NCBI RefSeq assembly: GCF_009730915.1
Contig: NC_052474.1
Span: 5,863,501 to 5,927,500, forward strand
DNA from: Dioscorea cayenensis subsp. rotundata
Lineage: Eukaryota > Streptophyta > Magnoliopsida > Dioscoreales > Dioscoreaceae
Direction: 5' to 3'
Length of the DNA: 64,000 nucleotides
The notes below the pieces were generated by a model, which did not search any database, had not been told where the DNA came from, and worked only from the letters and a program-made list of their open reading frames with translations. How positions within the stretch are numbered: the first letter of the stretch is position 1; every line of letters begins with the position of its first letter. This document shows positions 25,701 through 37,119 of the stretch, one piece after another. The position numbers and the translations under genes are program-made.

Positions 25701-25884
25701 ATCTCCATTTAGTAATTTCTCCTCCCAAGAATGCATTTTCTTAGGGAGCTCTTCATTCTGGAAAAGATAATCAATGATTTTTATAATTTCAATATAATTT
25801 CCACTTCTGACTCTGCCACACTCTTTGTATCTCAGCTGTGGGACATAAATATGGATGCAGGTCCTGTTAGAGCTTTCAGGTCCA
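19773..25884 (+). CDS. PP2A regulatory subunit B (B55), 3' end lost in gap
   Basis: This is the WD40 regulatory subunit that gives PP2A its substrate specificity. Exons: 19773-19890, 20962-21065, 21174-21270, 21352-21471, 21809-22007, 22862-22953, 23556-23674, 24210-24333, 24503-24626 and 25836-25884 (cut by the gap). Family blocks are [123 protein letters not shown] and [11 protein letters not shown]. Exons 3 (97 nt) and 5 (199 nt) each have one base too many for their phases. Exon 10 seems to lack one base just before the gap, where FQVH is expected. All other complete exons keep phase. I chose ATG 19773 ([10 protein letters not shown]) because it fits plant B55 N-termini; the longer open frame from 19452 is (GA)n leader. 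The last ~100 or more residues are missing. It is probably functional with assembly errors. Confidence 0.88.
22008..22861 (+). other. Intron 5 of the PP2A gene
   Basis: AT-rich intron of 854 bp with GT-AG ends (VV codon pair at the junction). No embedded element is recognised. Confidence 0.7.
24627..25835 (+). other. Intron 9 of the PP2A gene
   Basis: Intron of 1209 bp between LSRDYMTLK and LWDINMD. The donor is AAG|GTCATA. Nothing recognisable is embedded in it. Confidence 0.7.
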
Positions 25885-26884
25885 NNNNNNNNNNNNNNNN
25901 NNNNNNNNNNNNNNNNNNNNNNNNNNNNNNNNNNNNNNNNNNNNNNNNNNNNNNNNNNNNNNNNNNNNNNNNNNNNNNNNNNNNNNNNNNNNNNNNNNNN
26001 NNNNNNNNNNNNNNNNNNNNNNNNNNNNNNNNNNNNNNNNNNNNNNNNNNNNNNNNNNNNNNNNNNNNNNNNNNNNNNNNNNNNNNNNNNNNNNNNNNNN
26101 NNNNNNNNNNNNNNNNNNNNNNNNNNNNNNNNNNNNNNNNNNNNNNNNNNNNNNNNNNNNNNNNNNNNNNNNNNNNNNNNNNNNNNNNNNNNNNNNNNNN
26201 NNNNNNNNNNNNNNNNNNNNNNNNNNNNNNNNNNNNNNNNNNNNNNNNNNNNNNNNNNNNNNNNNNNNNNNNNNNNNNNNNNNNNNNNNNNNNNNNNNNN
26301 NNNNNNNNNNNNNNNNNNNNNNNNNNNNNNNNNNNNNNNNNNNNNNNNNNNNNNNNNNNNNNNNNNNNNNNNNNNNNNNNNNNNNNNNNNNNNNNNNNNN
26401 NNNNNNNNNNNNNNNNNNNNNNNNNNNNNNNNNNNNNNNNNNNNNNNNNNNNNNNNNNNNNNNNNNNNNNNNNNNNNNNNNNNNNNNNNNNNNNNNNNNN
26501 NNNNNNNNNNNNNNNNNNNNNNNNNNNNNNNNNNNNNNNNNNNNNNNNNNNNNNNNNNNNNNNNNNNNNNNNNNNNNNNNNNNNNNNNNNNNNNNNNNNN
26601 NNNNNNNNNNNNNNNNNNNNNNNNNNNNNNNNNNNNNNNNNNNNNNNNNNNNNNNNNNNNNNNNNNNNNNNNNNNNNNNNNNNNNNNNNNNNNNNNNNNN
26701 NNNNNNNNNNNNNNNNNNNNNNNNNNNNNNNNNNNNNNNNNNNNNNNNNNNNNNNNNNNNNNNNNNNNNNNNNNNNNNNNNNNNNNNNNNNNNNNNNNNN
26801 NNNNNNNNNNNNNNNNNNNNNNNNNNNNNNNNNNNNNNNNNNNNNNNNNNNNNNNNNNNNNNNNNNNNNNNNNNNNNNNNNNNN
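25885..26884. other. Scaffold gap, exactly 1000 N
   Basis: Placeholder gap that cuts PP2A exon 10. No PP2A sequence is found on its right side, so the end of the gene is missing from the assembly here. The real gap size is unknown. Confidence 0.99.
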
Positions 26885-26887
26885 TCG

Positions 26888-26903
26888 AAGTTACGTATTG
26901 CTA
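26888..26903 (+). other. Probable residual nanopore adapter at right edge of gap 2
   Basis: The sequence GAAGTTACGTATTGCT follows the gap after three bases. AGTTACGTATTGCT is an exact 14-base match to the 3' end of the standard Oxford Nanopore ligation adapter, as I recall it. The bases before it also resemble the adapter (CTTCGTTCAG) with errors. Confidence 0.78.
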
Positions 26904-29900
26904 GGACAAGATAAGAGAAAGGATTAGATAGGACAAATATCATATTCTCTTATTATTTTTCTAGGTTAGAAAAATAGGATATGACATCATATCCTATTGA
27001 CCCACTTTATCTTACTAACCACCTAATAACTAACCTTATGTGGAAGTTAGGATAGAAATTAGTAGGATATGATAAAACAAATTACTTTTACCAATTTACC
27101 AGATCTCTCTTCTCATCTTGGTTTCACACTATATCTCTTATTCTTTCAAATCACTACACTACAACTTGACAAGAAGGCTCTCAATGATGAGAGTTTCATT
27201 ATATATATCTCTTCTTCTTTGATCATCACATTCTAAACCTTCAGGGCCTAACCTCAATGACAGAGATAGGTTTATAAGTTCCCTTTTTTTTAAATATATA
27301 ACTGTATTATAAAGGTTAATTATTCAATTTACGTATAATCATATCAAATACTACTTCACCTGGTCCACTTCAAGCAAAAATAGGATAACAAATGTTAAAA
27401 TCGGCTTATTTGGCGTACATGAAACATGCATAGGATAAATGAGCTATCAGCGAAATATCTTTGTACATCCAATCCTCGTATCCCCTATCTGTTCTTATCC
27501 CATCATGTTCACCAACAGCTCTTAAAGTATCGTATAGTGCAAAAGCTTTGTCACCTGTTTGTTTTCAAAAAGGGTAGCGTATAACACAATAAATAAATAA
27601 AAACAGCAAAAATTGAAAAAATATGTATAGGCTAAAACCGTACAAGACTTTTAACGAATTATATAGAACAACCAAAATTAAACTATCCATGGTTAAAATA
27701 AAAAAAAGGTTTGATTACCTTTTACATATTTGATCTCAGCAAACTATATTAAAATTTCATATTGTTCGTTAAATATCAATTATAAAACAAAACAAGCTAA
27801 GCAAAAAGGCGAGACTCAACTATTTGTGCTATGCAGTTTCACTTGTGCTATTCTTATCTTCCTAGAAAAAATTCCCATAGTATATTTATTATTTTATGAC
27901 AGGGTGTTAGTTATGATTACTGATTAATTTTGTCATTAATTGTAAAGAGAAGAATTTTTAGTTGTTGTATAACCCCTTTGTTGCTATAAAACCAGACAAT
28001 CATAATTCGATAAATTTACAAGAGAAATTTTTTAGTTGTACAAACTTCACATGCCATTCTTAAACCATATAATCATATTTCAACAACTAGTTTACAATGA
28101 GAAAATTTGTTGTCATATATCCTTTGCTTGTCATTCTTAAACTAGAGCATCAAAATTTGACAACTTTGTATGAGAATACATTTCATGTGTTGTATAAAAG
28201 ATTGCTTAACATTTCTAAATCGTATCAGATCGATAACTAACTATAGATGCTAGAAAATCAAATTGAATTGATTGTTATTCAAAATTTAGAATCGTTTTCC
28301 ATATAGAAAACTTAGTTGTTGTGCTCTGATTGATAAGAATACAATTTGACAACTTATTATAAATCTTATGTAAATTCATTTAAACTAATCAAGATAATCT
28401 ATGTAAAATTGAACTCTATCATACTAAGTCTCAACCTATCACATGAAAATTGATCTTTAAAGCATGCCCAATTGGGTTTGTCGATCATTTTATCTCATGT
28501 AATCAATTGCACTTTGCTTATTCATGTGAAACTTGTTGTAGTTGATTGGTCCAACACATTCATCATTATAAAATTTATTTAATACTAATTATGACAAATT
28601 AATATAGGTTTTATTTATATTTATATCTCATATGAATTCTCATAGCATTCTTTCCGAATTTTACATTCTAAACTCTCATTTAAAATAATTATTCAAAAAC
28701 AAATGCTAACCCCGTCAAACATTGGGCAATTCATATATTATAATAGTTAATAATTACATAATAAAAATTCAACATTGATGGCTAAAATATTATTGAGTTA
28801 ATCCTCTTTTCTCTATATAAAACTTCCCAATTGGAATTGCATTTTGTAGTCTTTGTGAGAAAAGAGATACATAAGTAGAAGTATTACTAACTTCGATATG
28901 GGTAACTTTGAAGAGTGCATGAGAAATTTTACTATTGAAACTGGAAGATATGTGAAGGATGGCTGCCAACAATACCTAGATAATACAACATCACCATCGA
29001 CGTTATTGTAAGAAACGTGCTCATCCAAACAATGAATCGACAAAACAAGCAAAATAATGCTCTACAAGTGGAGAATCCAACACGAGGTTGCCTCTAACAT
29101 GCTTCACTAATTTCCAAAGGTGTAGGTGGAACCATTACGCAGGCCGACTTCATTGATAATGCCATGAATCTCTCAGAAACGACAGCTAGCAAGCTTTTGG
29201 TAAGAACTTGGTATTACTCGATATAATTTTCAAATTTGGATGAGCGATAAAGAATGGATGCTAGCTAGTGTTAATGGTTGGATTAAAGACATTGATGATT
29301 GCTCAATTCTTTCTTCAGCCTATTCTAGTTAGTTTCTTTTCCATTTCTCAAAGGTATTTGTTTTTCTAGTTTTCTCAGATTGTACCTAGTTTTGTTTATA
29401 ATTGTAGTCAATGTTGTAAGAAAAATAAAATTTGTAACTAGTCTTTCAAGGATTAAAATCAATTGTTGTGGTTATTAATTCTAATCATTCTTATTCATTA
29501 GTACCATTCTTTAGATATTCTATCAACAAAGTTCATAAATGCATGTTTTCCTTCCTAAAAGCATTAAATGAAGAGGTTTCGAGCAACAAATTTTGATGAT
29601 TGGGCTTGCTATATAATCACGAAATCAAATAAACTAAGAGGGCAAACAGATGAACCATCACCATCCAAGTTGGTTCAATTCGCGATAAGGTTTTAGAAAC
29701 TGAATTATAATAGCTTCTTCCTTTTGGAAATTATTATTAATTGGTACAATTTCTAGTTTTATGAATTATGTAAAAGCTTTTAATTATTTTATTAAAATTT
29801 GGGGTAGTTTGCTACTTGTAATTGAAATTATATGTAACTCGTTAGTGAGTGAAAATGTTATTTCAACATCCATCATTGTTGTTTAATTTATCGAAACCCG

Positions 29901-30073
29901 CAATGTTGTATTTATTTTTGTTTGTATGGTATAATGTATGTTAGAAGATATAATGCCCTATGTAAGATGGTGAGAAATTTCAATTATTTATTATTATTAT
30001 TAATAATTATTTATTACTCTTCAAAAATTAATTAAATTTAATTTAATTAAGTAATTAATATCATTTTTAAAAA
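26904..30073. other. Intergenic region right of gap 2, no gene seen
   Basis: AT-rich DNA. Around 26905-26935 and 27465-27505 there are weakly related inverted sequences (AGGACAAGATAAGAG and CTGTTCTTATCCCATC), possibly a decayed MITE. A diverged tandem repeat lies at 27940-28375. Short open frames near 28800-29340 match no family I know. Confidence 0.6.
27940..28375. repeat. Diverged ~75-90 bp tandem repeat with TTGTTGT...GACAAC motifs
   Basis: Four or five loosely similar units. Each carries a GTTGT(A/C)(T/A)A start, a CATTCTTAAAC-like middle and a TTGACAAC- or TCAACAAC-like end. Such alternating motifs resemble subterminal regions of plant CACTA elements, but no CACTA terminus is seen next to it. 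Confidence 0.4.
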
Positions 30074-31723
30074 TGGAAAATTACCTGCTCACCCTCGTAA
30101 TTTTCAAACTTCCCAAAACCCTCCTACTTTTACACACCCTGGATGTACCTCCTAGTGTTTAACTTATTACCCCCACCGCTCACTTCAAATGGCCCATGTT
30201 GTGAAATCCAATTCGCCTTGAAATGCTGGAAGGAAAGCGCCAAATCATCATGTTCAACCTTTCAAGGGCTTTCTCGCTTGGTTTCTGATAGACAATGCAT
30301 AGGAGTTGCATTACATCTTGTTGTTCTCCCCATTCTCTCATTGAGTTGTTCGACTTCCGCCTCGCCGGTCGCGAATACTAGGTGAGAATCTCTTCGCTAT
30401 CACTTCGACCATTCAAATAGAGTTTATTACATTTCATTTAGTAGAATAAGGGTGAAGTTTATCATACCAAATATAAATTCCGGTTTCTCCAATGAAATGA
30501 AGTTACCCATCGGATTGGTCAAGCGCACTTCATCTTCAAACGAGCCGGCTCATTTGTATCGTCGGTGCGCAGCGTGCCACTGTCAGCTCTTCGCTTGAAA
30601 CGAGTGCCCATTTCATGTAAAGTTCTTTCTCGCTTTATGGTTATCTTTTTGTATATTTTTAAATAATGTTTAACTATTTCGCTATTATCCCGCTTTAAAT
30701 ATATTACTACACATGCGTAATAACTGGTCATATCCGCTTAATACTTGGCTTCATCTCCGGCTTAACATTATCTTTACATGTATAACTTTTCATATTAACG
30801 CTTAAATTCTCAAAGTCTCTGCGTAAAACGCGGTGATCTTTGCAGCTCAGATTGCCGCGGTGTGGCGGTGGCAGTGGCAGAGGATGGCATCCCCTGCGAT
30901 AAGAATTAATGACGGCATTAATTCTTACGCACTGCGTGAACATAAATATCCCGAACACCTGCTCGTTGTAATCGGGCTCGTCGGTCTCATCGCGCGCTTT
31001 GATTTTTCGGATCATGACGAGTCACCTCGGGCTTGCGACTCACACCATAAATAACGTGAAGAACCCCTTCCCATGGACAACCACCGCTGTCGCCGTCCTC
31101 ATCATCCTCCTCCTCCTCCTCCTCCTCTTCCTCCTCTTCCCATGGGCCGACCACTCTGCCGAAAGGATGTTTCGCGAACTTCTTCCTTATCTTGAGAATC
31201 AATCGGCCAGTAATCATCGCCTTTGATGTTAAACCATCTTTTCTTGCCCTAGCCGAAATGCTCGCATACTGCTCGCTCCGAATGCTGGAGGATTCTCCGT
31301 GCCGTGGATGACGGGAAGCAATTATCAAGCGAGCTTTTCGACTCTGGGTAAAGAAAAGAAAGTTTTCACGTGTTACACGTGATTGCGATGACTCTAGGAG
31401 GAGGAAGGTCGTGAAAGCATCCTTTAAGGCGAGGTTGATATTTATCACTGAGACTCTATTCTTTGTTTGGAACATTGCGACGCGTGTACAACCGCTATGT
31501 CATTACGTGTTTAACTACGACGATCTTCGGCTAAGTCCCGACCGCTACGACACATGATTAATAGTGCTTTTCCTTGAATGTGTTTGTTAACCTTTTTAAT
31601 GTTGTATGTTGTGCGAGGGTTCAAGTTGACAAGACATGCATGAACTCGGCCGTGGAGTATCTGAACTGTCTGGACACCTTGTTTTCGTTATACGAGGGTC
31701 GAGTCGCGGAGTGTCCAAATTTC

Positions 31724-31788
31724 TTGTAAATGTTGTAAATGTTGTAAATGTTGTAAATGTTGTAAATATTGTAAATGTTTTGTAAATG
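31724..31788. repeat. (TTGTAAATG)7 minisatellite inside left MULE
   Basis: Seven 9-bp units, one with ATT in place of ATG, and one preceded by two extra T. The inverted counterpart in the right MULE (41723-41768) has about five units. Confidence 0.9.
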
Positions 31789-32459
31789 TTGTATGTCGAA
31801 TGTTTTATTTGAATGTGAACTTAGAAATGGCGTGAGCTTGCATGCGACCTCCTCGTGATTTGCAGAAGGCGGCACTCGTGCGGCCTAGGCGAAAAGAGGA
31901 TGTCGAGTCGCATAAGCGTTGCTGATGTCCTCATGAAGTTACATTGCACTGACGCCATGGATCCGATCACTGATCGAGCGATCTTGCGAATGAATGAAAC
32001 TTGTCGCGACTAGGCATTGTAAATAAGCACGACGATGATACGAGTGGAAACATTAGTAGTATCGATGGGTAACTTTCCATATTTAAACTCTTACTCTTTA
32101 ACTCGAATCGAATGTATTTTAAGCGGTAGACATTGTTAATTTAAACGGACACAATCTGTAAGTTTAAATATTTCAACTGGTGTTTAAACGATATATAGTA
32201 TATTTAAACAATGAAAGTTATGTACACAATTACAACGTAAATTAAACAACGAAATGAAAACCGAATGGAATTTAACTCGCTTTACAATTCAAAACAAACA
32301 AAAATTTACATTAAGATATATACAAGTCATGTTCTTCGAAAACACGAAAAACAATGAATTGAATTTGTCCGTGATTTACATTTCGAAAACAAAATCGATA
32401 TGAGATATACAGGACATGTTATTCAAAAATCAAAAATTTAACCCGCCCAGCGACGCACT

Positions 32460-35400
32460 CTTCGTCACGGACGCCTGACCGCCTCCCTCCTGAGTATGCG
32501 GCAACATACACTATCTGAGGGTAAGGAACGTCTGCATCGCAGAGTCGTAACTTCTCACCCCACAAGTAATCGCTCGAGTAAACCGCATCGACGTAGATCG
32601 CCGCAATCGGCGCTTTCCTTGTTGGCGCTGGGTTTTGCCAAGCACGAGCGGCATTTCGTGCTGCCGCCGACCAGATAACTCCATATCGAGCAAAGTGCTC
32701 TAATAGATTCCTACGGCCGAGATATGCAAGTCGAGATTAGAATACCGATTTAAATACCAAACGGATATTAATCTGGACATAATTAAAGAACTTACCATGT
32801 CCAACGCGTCCTTATCGCATTCCCATACGAAGAATAACGCCTCGTATTCTTGTTTATCATTGTCTGTGACGACGACATGGAAGTGGCCATCATGATTATC
32901 GGAGGACGCACACTGAACTTCATGCGTCGCGTGACAAAGCATCCCCGACCATAGCCATAATTGGTCAGCCAGCGTCGTCTGCTGACATAAACAGCAAGAA
33001 GCGATCCGGTGACTGGAGGCGCACTTGTAGCGATATGGCTCTTTGCTCACTGACTTTTGTATGATGCATACGAAAAGCGCCCATCACATCATCATCACCG
33101 ACCATCTCCTTCCCTCAAGCATACATGTAGTAACTGTCGCTGTGAGGTCACGATGGCATTCCTCCACACACGACAAATCGAGGTTAAACGACAATGTATA
33201 TAATAAGCATCCATATCAGAAATATTTAAATGATATTATCAATTGTTACATGATATTATATATAATTAAACGCATAAGTAGAAAACTTAAATGATAATAT
33301 AAAGGCATTAAACACTATTAGGAAAATAGTTAAACACTATAAGAAACCCTTTAAACAATAACATAAAAACGTTTACACTTACTGGCTCCATGAAAGCGCC
33401 TGAGGAAGATCCTCATCAACTCCCTCGTCAGACTATAAGACGACCACAGCCAACCCATTTCTTCTTCTTCTATCAAAAGCTTCCGAGCCGCCCCGTCCAA
33501 TTTTTCGATCGGGCCTCGATCATCTCTCTCGCTGTTCTGGCTCGGGTCTTCATCAGCATCTTCCTTCGACGCTGGGACGATGGCGACAAAGATCAACTCG
33601 CACACATCCTTACATGGTTGTTCTTGTCGGATCGCAGTTCGCTTCACCGCTGTAACACCACTCGGCTCAAGAACGGATTCGACGATCTTCTCAACCGCTA
33701 CGACATAACAAAGATCATCTGAGACACACCCTTAACTTGTTCTCGATCTTCGTGGATCGCCATTCATCTGACGCCGCATCTTGCAGATGGCCTCACTCGG
33801 TCGATCGATTTCATCGAGAAGAGAGTCAACGACCTTTCCTAACCGCAGAACGGCCACATCATCTCACGATGTCCCTCCACCGCTCACGTCCATGCTCATC
33901 AACGGCGATGTACTCAAGACAAAGATCACCGAGCGGTGTCAGTCATTGCTTTATCATCACGCCGCGAGACAGTAGGCTAAAAGATTGTTCTCCTCTTTTT
34001 CGCAAAGTCTCTTCGACGCGGCCGCCTGAACGACCTTTCTCCGATGATGCTCGCCGTCATCAAATCTCCGACGCCTCGCTCGTCCCGGTGCTTCAGCTTT
34101 TCGAGGACGGCGCAATGGCCGCTAACGCCCTTCCGCCCACACGAGGCATGCGCGAGGAAACTCCGGCTTATCAATATTCGCACGCCCGCATAAGAGTATG
34201 GGCGACATCTTCGCCTAATGTCACGTGGGCCGCCACTCAGCCGGAGGGGCCGCCACGGTCAGTGGGACTGCTGTCGCTGCTAGTGGGGTTGTCAGCACCG
34301 CCGGTAGGGGAGGGCTCTCCTGCCGAGGAATGCGGCGCTGCAGGTCGGAAGTAGGAGAATCCGACGACCAACACAAGCACGATAGAGGGTCGCCTCTCTC
34401 ATCCCCGCTTCGAGCAAGTGGTTCCTGAGCAATGGCATCCATCCGCTTGGGCCGTCTCAACAAATATTTCTTCTTCAAAGATTCAGCCGGAATCTACCTT
34501 TGAAACTAACATATGTAAAACCAAACAATTTTCAATGAGATCATTCATTTTAAACTATAAAAACTATATTTAAAACAGAGTGTTTATATATTTAAACGTT
34601 ATAGAATATAATTAAACGGAGAACAAAAATATTTAAACCCAGTATGTAATAATAGTTAAACGAGAATACTAAAAGTTAAACGCTAAATAAAATGTTTAAA
34701 CATTAAAGACTTACGTTAAACATCATGTCCATGATTTATTACCTCTTTTCCATCGAGCGACGACAAGCTCGCTTTCTACCGCCGCTGCTTTCCTGCAGTA
34801 CTTTCACCGTAGCACAACGATCCTCGGGATCTCGCCGAACGGACTTTCTTCCCCGTCTTGGCCACACAGAAACCGGGACGTTAAGCGACCGAGCAACCCT
34901 TAACGCATCTCCGTGCTGGTCTTCTTCCCTACAGATCTATCTCAGCACTCGAGCGCCGCCAGGAATATCCTCCATAAGCCACTCTGCTGCGTCGCGCCTA
35001 CGCCAGACGCCTCCACGGCCGGAGATCATCGACGAATCACCCATCCAGCCTGAACCCGAGCATGATGTATTTTGGGAAGAGGACCCGTCCCCACGAGGTA
35101 CACCATCGAGTTTGACAAAAATTATCTTCTTCTCTCCTCCGTCGAACAAGTCGCACCGTGAGTGCTCTTGACGGAGTCTCTCGTCTCTCTCGTAGGTCTC
35201 GATCGATACCGCCTTCTCGAACGCCGACCGGTTTTTCTTCTCGAAGACCACCGCGCTCGCCATCGCAACGCGTACCAAGAACGAGGGCCACATCTTCGAG
35301 GTCTCAAACTCAGCAGCTTTTCCCGATCCTCGAATTTATTAGCGCACCATCGTATTTTGCAAAAAAGAGAATCAAGAAGGGCCCCTCGTATACTGCTTCC

Positions 35401-35460
35401 ACCAAATAACGCCGCAAACGGTGTCCCTTCGAATAATCTCCCAAACTGGTCGAGGGTCAT
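32460..35460 (-). pseudogene. Ulp1-like (C48) cysteine protease gene of left MULE, degenerate
   Basis: Read on the minus strand from about 35460 down. An N-terminal block begins LDQFGRLFEGTPFAALFGGS and continues through an LVLG-RCDG-like motif, visible only across frames, as in plant MULE Ulp1 proteins. The catalytic part lies at 33050-32460: GHFHVVVTDNDKQEY carries the His and Asp, and QGSADCG (frame-shifted, near 32625) carries the Gln and Cys. Coding-like blocks are separated by AT-rich intervals full of TTAAAC on the plus strand (GTTTAA in the sense direction), which look like introns. Stops and frameshifts are frequent. MULEs that carry Ulp1-like genes are known in plants (for example Kaonashi). 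The de-SUMOylase activity of this group is unproven. Exon limits are not resolved. Confidence 0.6.
34540..34725 (-). repeat. GTTTAA array in an intron-like interval (left MULE)
   Basis: Seven or more copies of TTAAAC (plus strand) in under 190 bp, spaced about 15-25 bp, often followed by G. It sits between two coding-like blocks of the Ulp1-like gene. Similar arrays lie at about 32080-32230, 33190-33360 and 35590-35745. Confidence 0.7.
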
Positions 35461-35589
35461 GTTAACTTTTCAATTCGACCTAAGGTCTCCACAACCTGCC
35501 AAATAGCAACGCCCCATTAACTAGGTCGACCGCCATAATCACAAGCTCGCGACAATAACAACACATTCAACACGCAAGACGATAAAAGT

Positions 35590-35745
35590 TTAAGCTGAAA
35601 TATAAGGTTTTAAACTAGAACTCTCAGCTTATTAAACGTAGATATAAAATGTTAAACAGAGACCCATTTTGTTAAACAGAGACTAGAATACTTAAACAGT
35701 AGACAACAAATGTTAAACTCAGAATATCTCATTTCTTAAACGTCA
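35590..35745 (-). repeat. GTTTAA array, second clear example (left MULE)
   Basis: Seven TTAAAC copies (plus strand), including two successive GTTAAACAGAGAC units, upstream (in gene sense) of the N-terminal Ulp1-like block. Confidence 0.7.
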
Positions 35746-36504
35746 ACCCTCATTTCAGAAAACTCAGAACTATATCAAACGAAACTGAAACGTGTACATT
35801 ATAAATATTACACAAATCATAACAATCGAAAAACTATTTCGATAGTGTATACATACGTAAAAACGCAAAAACAAAAACAAAAACCCCTAGCCGAGAAATC
35901 TCCCCGCAGACTAACAAAACCCCACCGAGAAATCCCCCGCACTTCAATATCTTCCAACAAAATGTGAGCACAAAAACAAAACCGAAAAATCTTTCTTCGT
36001 AATGTAACGCTTAACATAAAACCATACTCAATACCTTAGATCGAGAACCGACTGAAATGCCAACTAGTCAGCTGGGGACTTCTCCTCTCGAGATACCGTG
36101 GAAAGGGAAAATGATGAAACGCCAATTACAGAGTAGGGCTTTCGCAGGAGACAACTTGGAGACATCTGAATGAAAAAGTCAAGACGCGAGTCGAGAAAAA
36201 GCAATTAAACTGGCCCAATAAATTGCCTCTCTGGTTACCTCCTACGGAAAAACCGCCCACTTCCTCTCAAATCGACCGAGATGGTCGCAGCCCACGACTC
36301 CCCACGCAAAGGCATTTTCATTCAAAAAATTTCAAAACTCACTCCGCTCACATCCGTTACTATGGTTCGTGGGTTTGAAAAACATAGACTTTTGAAAAGG
36401 AGGGGTTTTGGGATCTGAAACTCAACGGGTGTTTTTGGCAATTTTTACAAACTTAAAAAGGGGTTTTTCAGCATTTTACAAAACTTAGTGCTCGGCATTT
36501 CCAC

Positions 36505-36600
36505 TAATAATAATAAGAGGGAGATGATCTCTCAACATCTTACCCTACATGAAAGGGAGTTACTATTCTTGTATTATTATGAAAGTTGTAATATAATAAA
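36505..36600. other. 96-bp spacer between the two MULEs
   Basis: Unique AT-rich DNA between the facing ends of the two elements. Its last nine bases, TATAATAAA (36592-36600), are the left copy of the target duplication of the right MULE. Confidence 0.8.
36592..36600. repeat. Left copy of 9-bp target duplication (TATAATAAA)
   Basis: Identical to 43368-43376. A 9-bp duplication is diagnostic for Mutator-superfamily insertion. Confidence 0.88.
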
Positions 36601-37119
36601 GTGGAAATTGCCAAAAAAACCCTTTAAGTTTGTAAAATTGCCAAAAAAACCCCGTTAGTTTTTGCACCTCAAAAACCCCTCCTTTTAAAAGTCTATGTTT
36701 TTCAAACCCCAAAACCCTATAACGGATGGAACGGAGTGAGTTTCAAATTCGACTTAAAACTGCCTTGCATGCGGGAGTCGCGGGTCAGCACCATCTCGGC
36801 GATTATGAGAGTGAGCTGGGTTTTCTCCGTGAGGGTAAACCCCGAGAGATCTAATTTATGAGTCGTCTTTAACAACACGACAGGTGAGTTGACGAGGGAT
36901 CTTCCTCAACCCGCCTCACTGGACGCAAGGTAACGCTTTTTAAGGATATTGTTTTGAAAAGAGTTTCTTTTATAGTGTTTAACTATTACCTAATAGTGTT
37001 TAATACCATTACGTTATCATTTAAGTTTTCGCCTACCGCTTAATTATATATAATATCATGTAACAATTGATAATATCATTTAAATATTTACAATATGGTC
37101 TTCTAATATCTCGATCATT

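Larger units (their letters stand above)
30074..36504 (-). mobile_element. Left Mutator-like element (MULE), transposase-deleted
   Basis: The left end (GGAAAATTAC...CACCCTCGTAATTTTC) matches the inverted right end of the neighbouring MULE over more than 150 bp. The right end (to ...CGGCATTTCCAC at 36504) matches the inverted left end of that neighbour over about 150 bp. So the two elements share both ends and lie in opposite orientation. No convincing 9-bp duplication flanks this copy: TTTTAAAAA and TAATAATAA agree at 6 of 9 positions. Inside, reading away from the left end, are the transposase first-exon relic (30490-30640), a CT-rich tract (31090-31140), the TTGTAAATG minisatellite, no transposase core, then a Ulp1-like gene relic to about 35460. 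The ~2.8 kb block 33430-36230 is missing from the right-hand element. Confidence 0.8.

Noticed and set aside
25731..26943. Long open frames across gap 2
   Set aside because: Same artefact of N bases. Only the few PP2A exon 10 residues before the gap are real.
27147..27185. CACTACACTACAAC as a CACTA terminus
   Set aside because: Lacks the CACTACAAGAAA continuation and has no partner end.
31087..31143. Acidic (poly-Glu) protein segment from the CT-rich tract
   Set aside because: A CTC/TCC simple repeat inside a MULE, with an inverted copy at 42357-42400. Low complexity, not a gene.
33737..34354. 205-codon plus-strand frame in the left MULE
   Set aside because: It lies antisense to the Ulp1-like gene relic and is a product of its GC-rich, stop-poor composition.
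34540..34725. CRISPR-like spaced repeats
   Set aside because: Repeats are only about 6-7 bp, variable in spacing, within a plant transposon. Not a CRISPR array.
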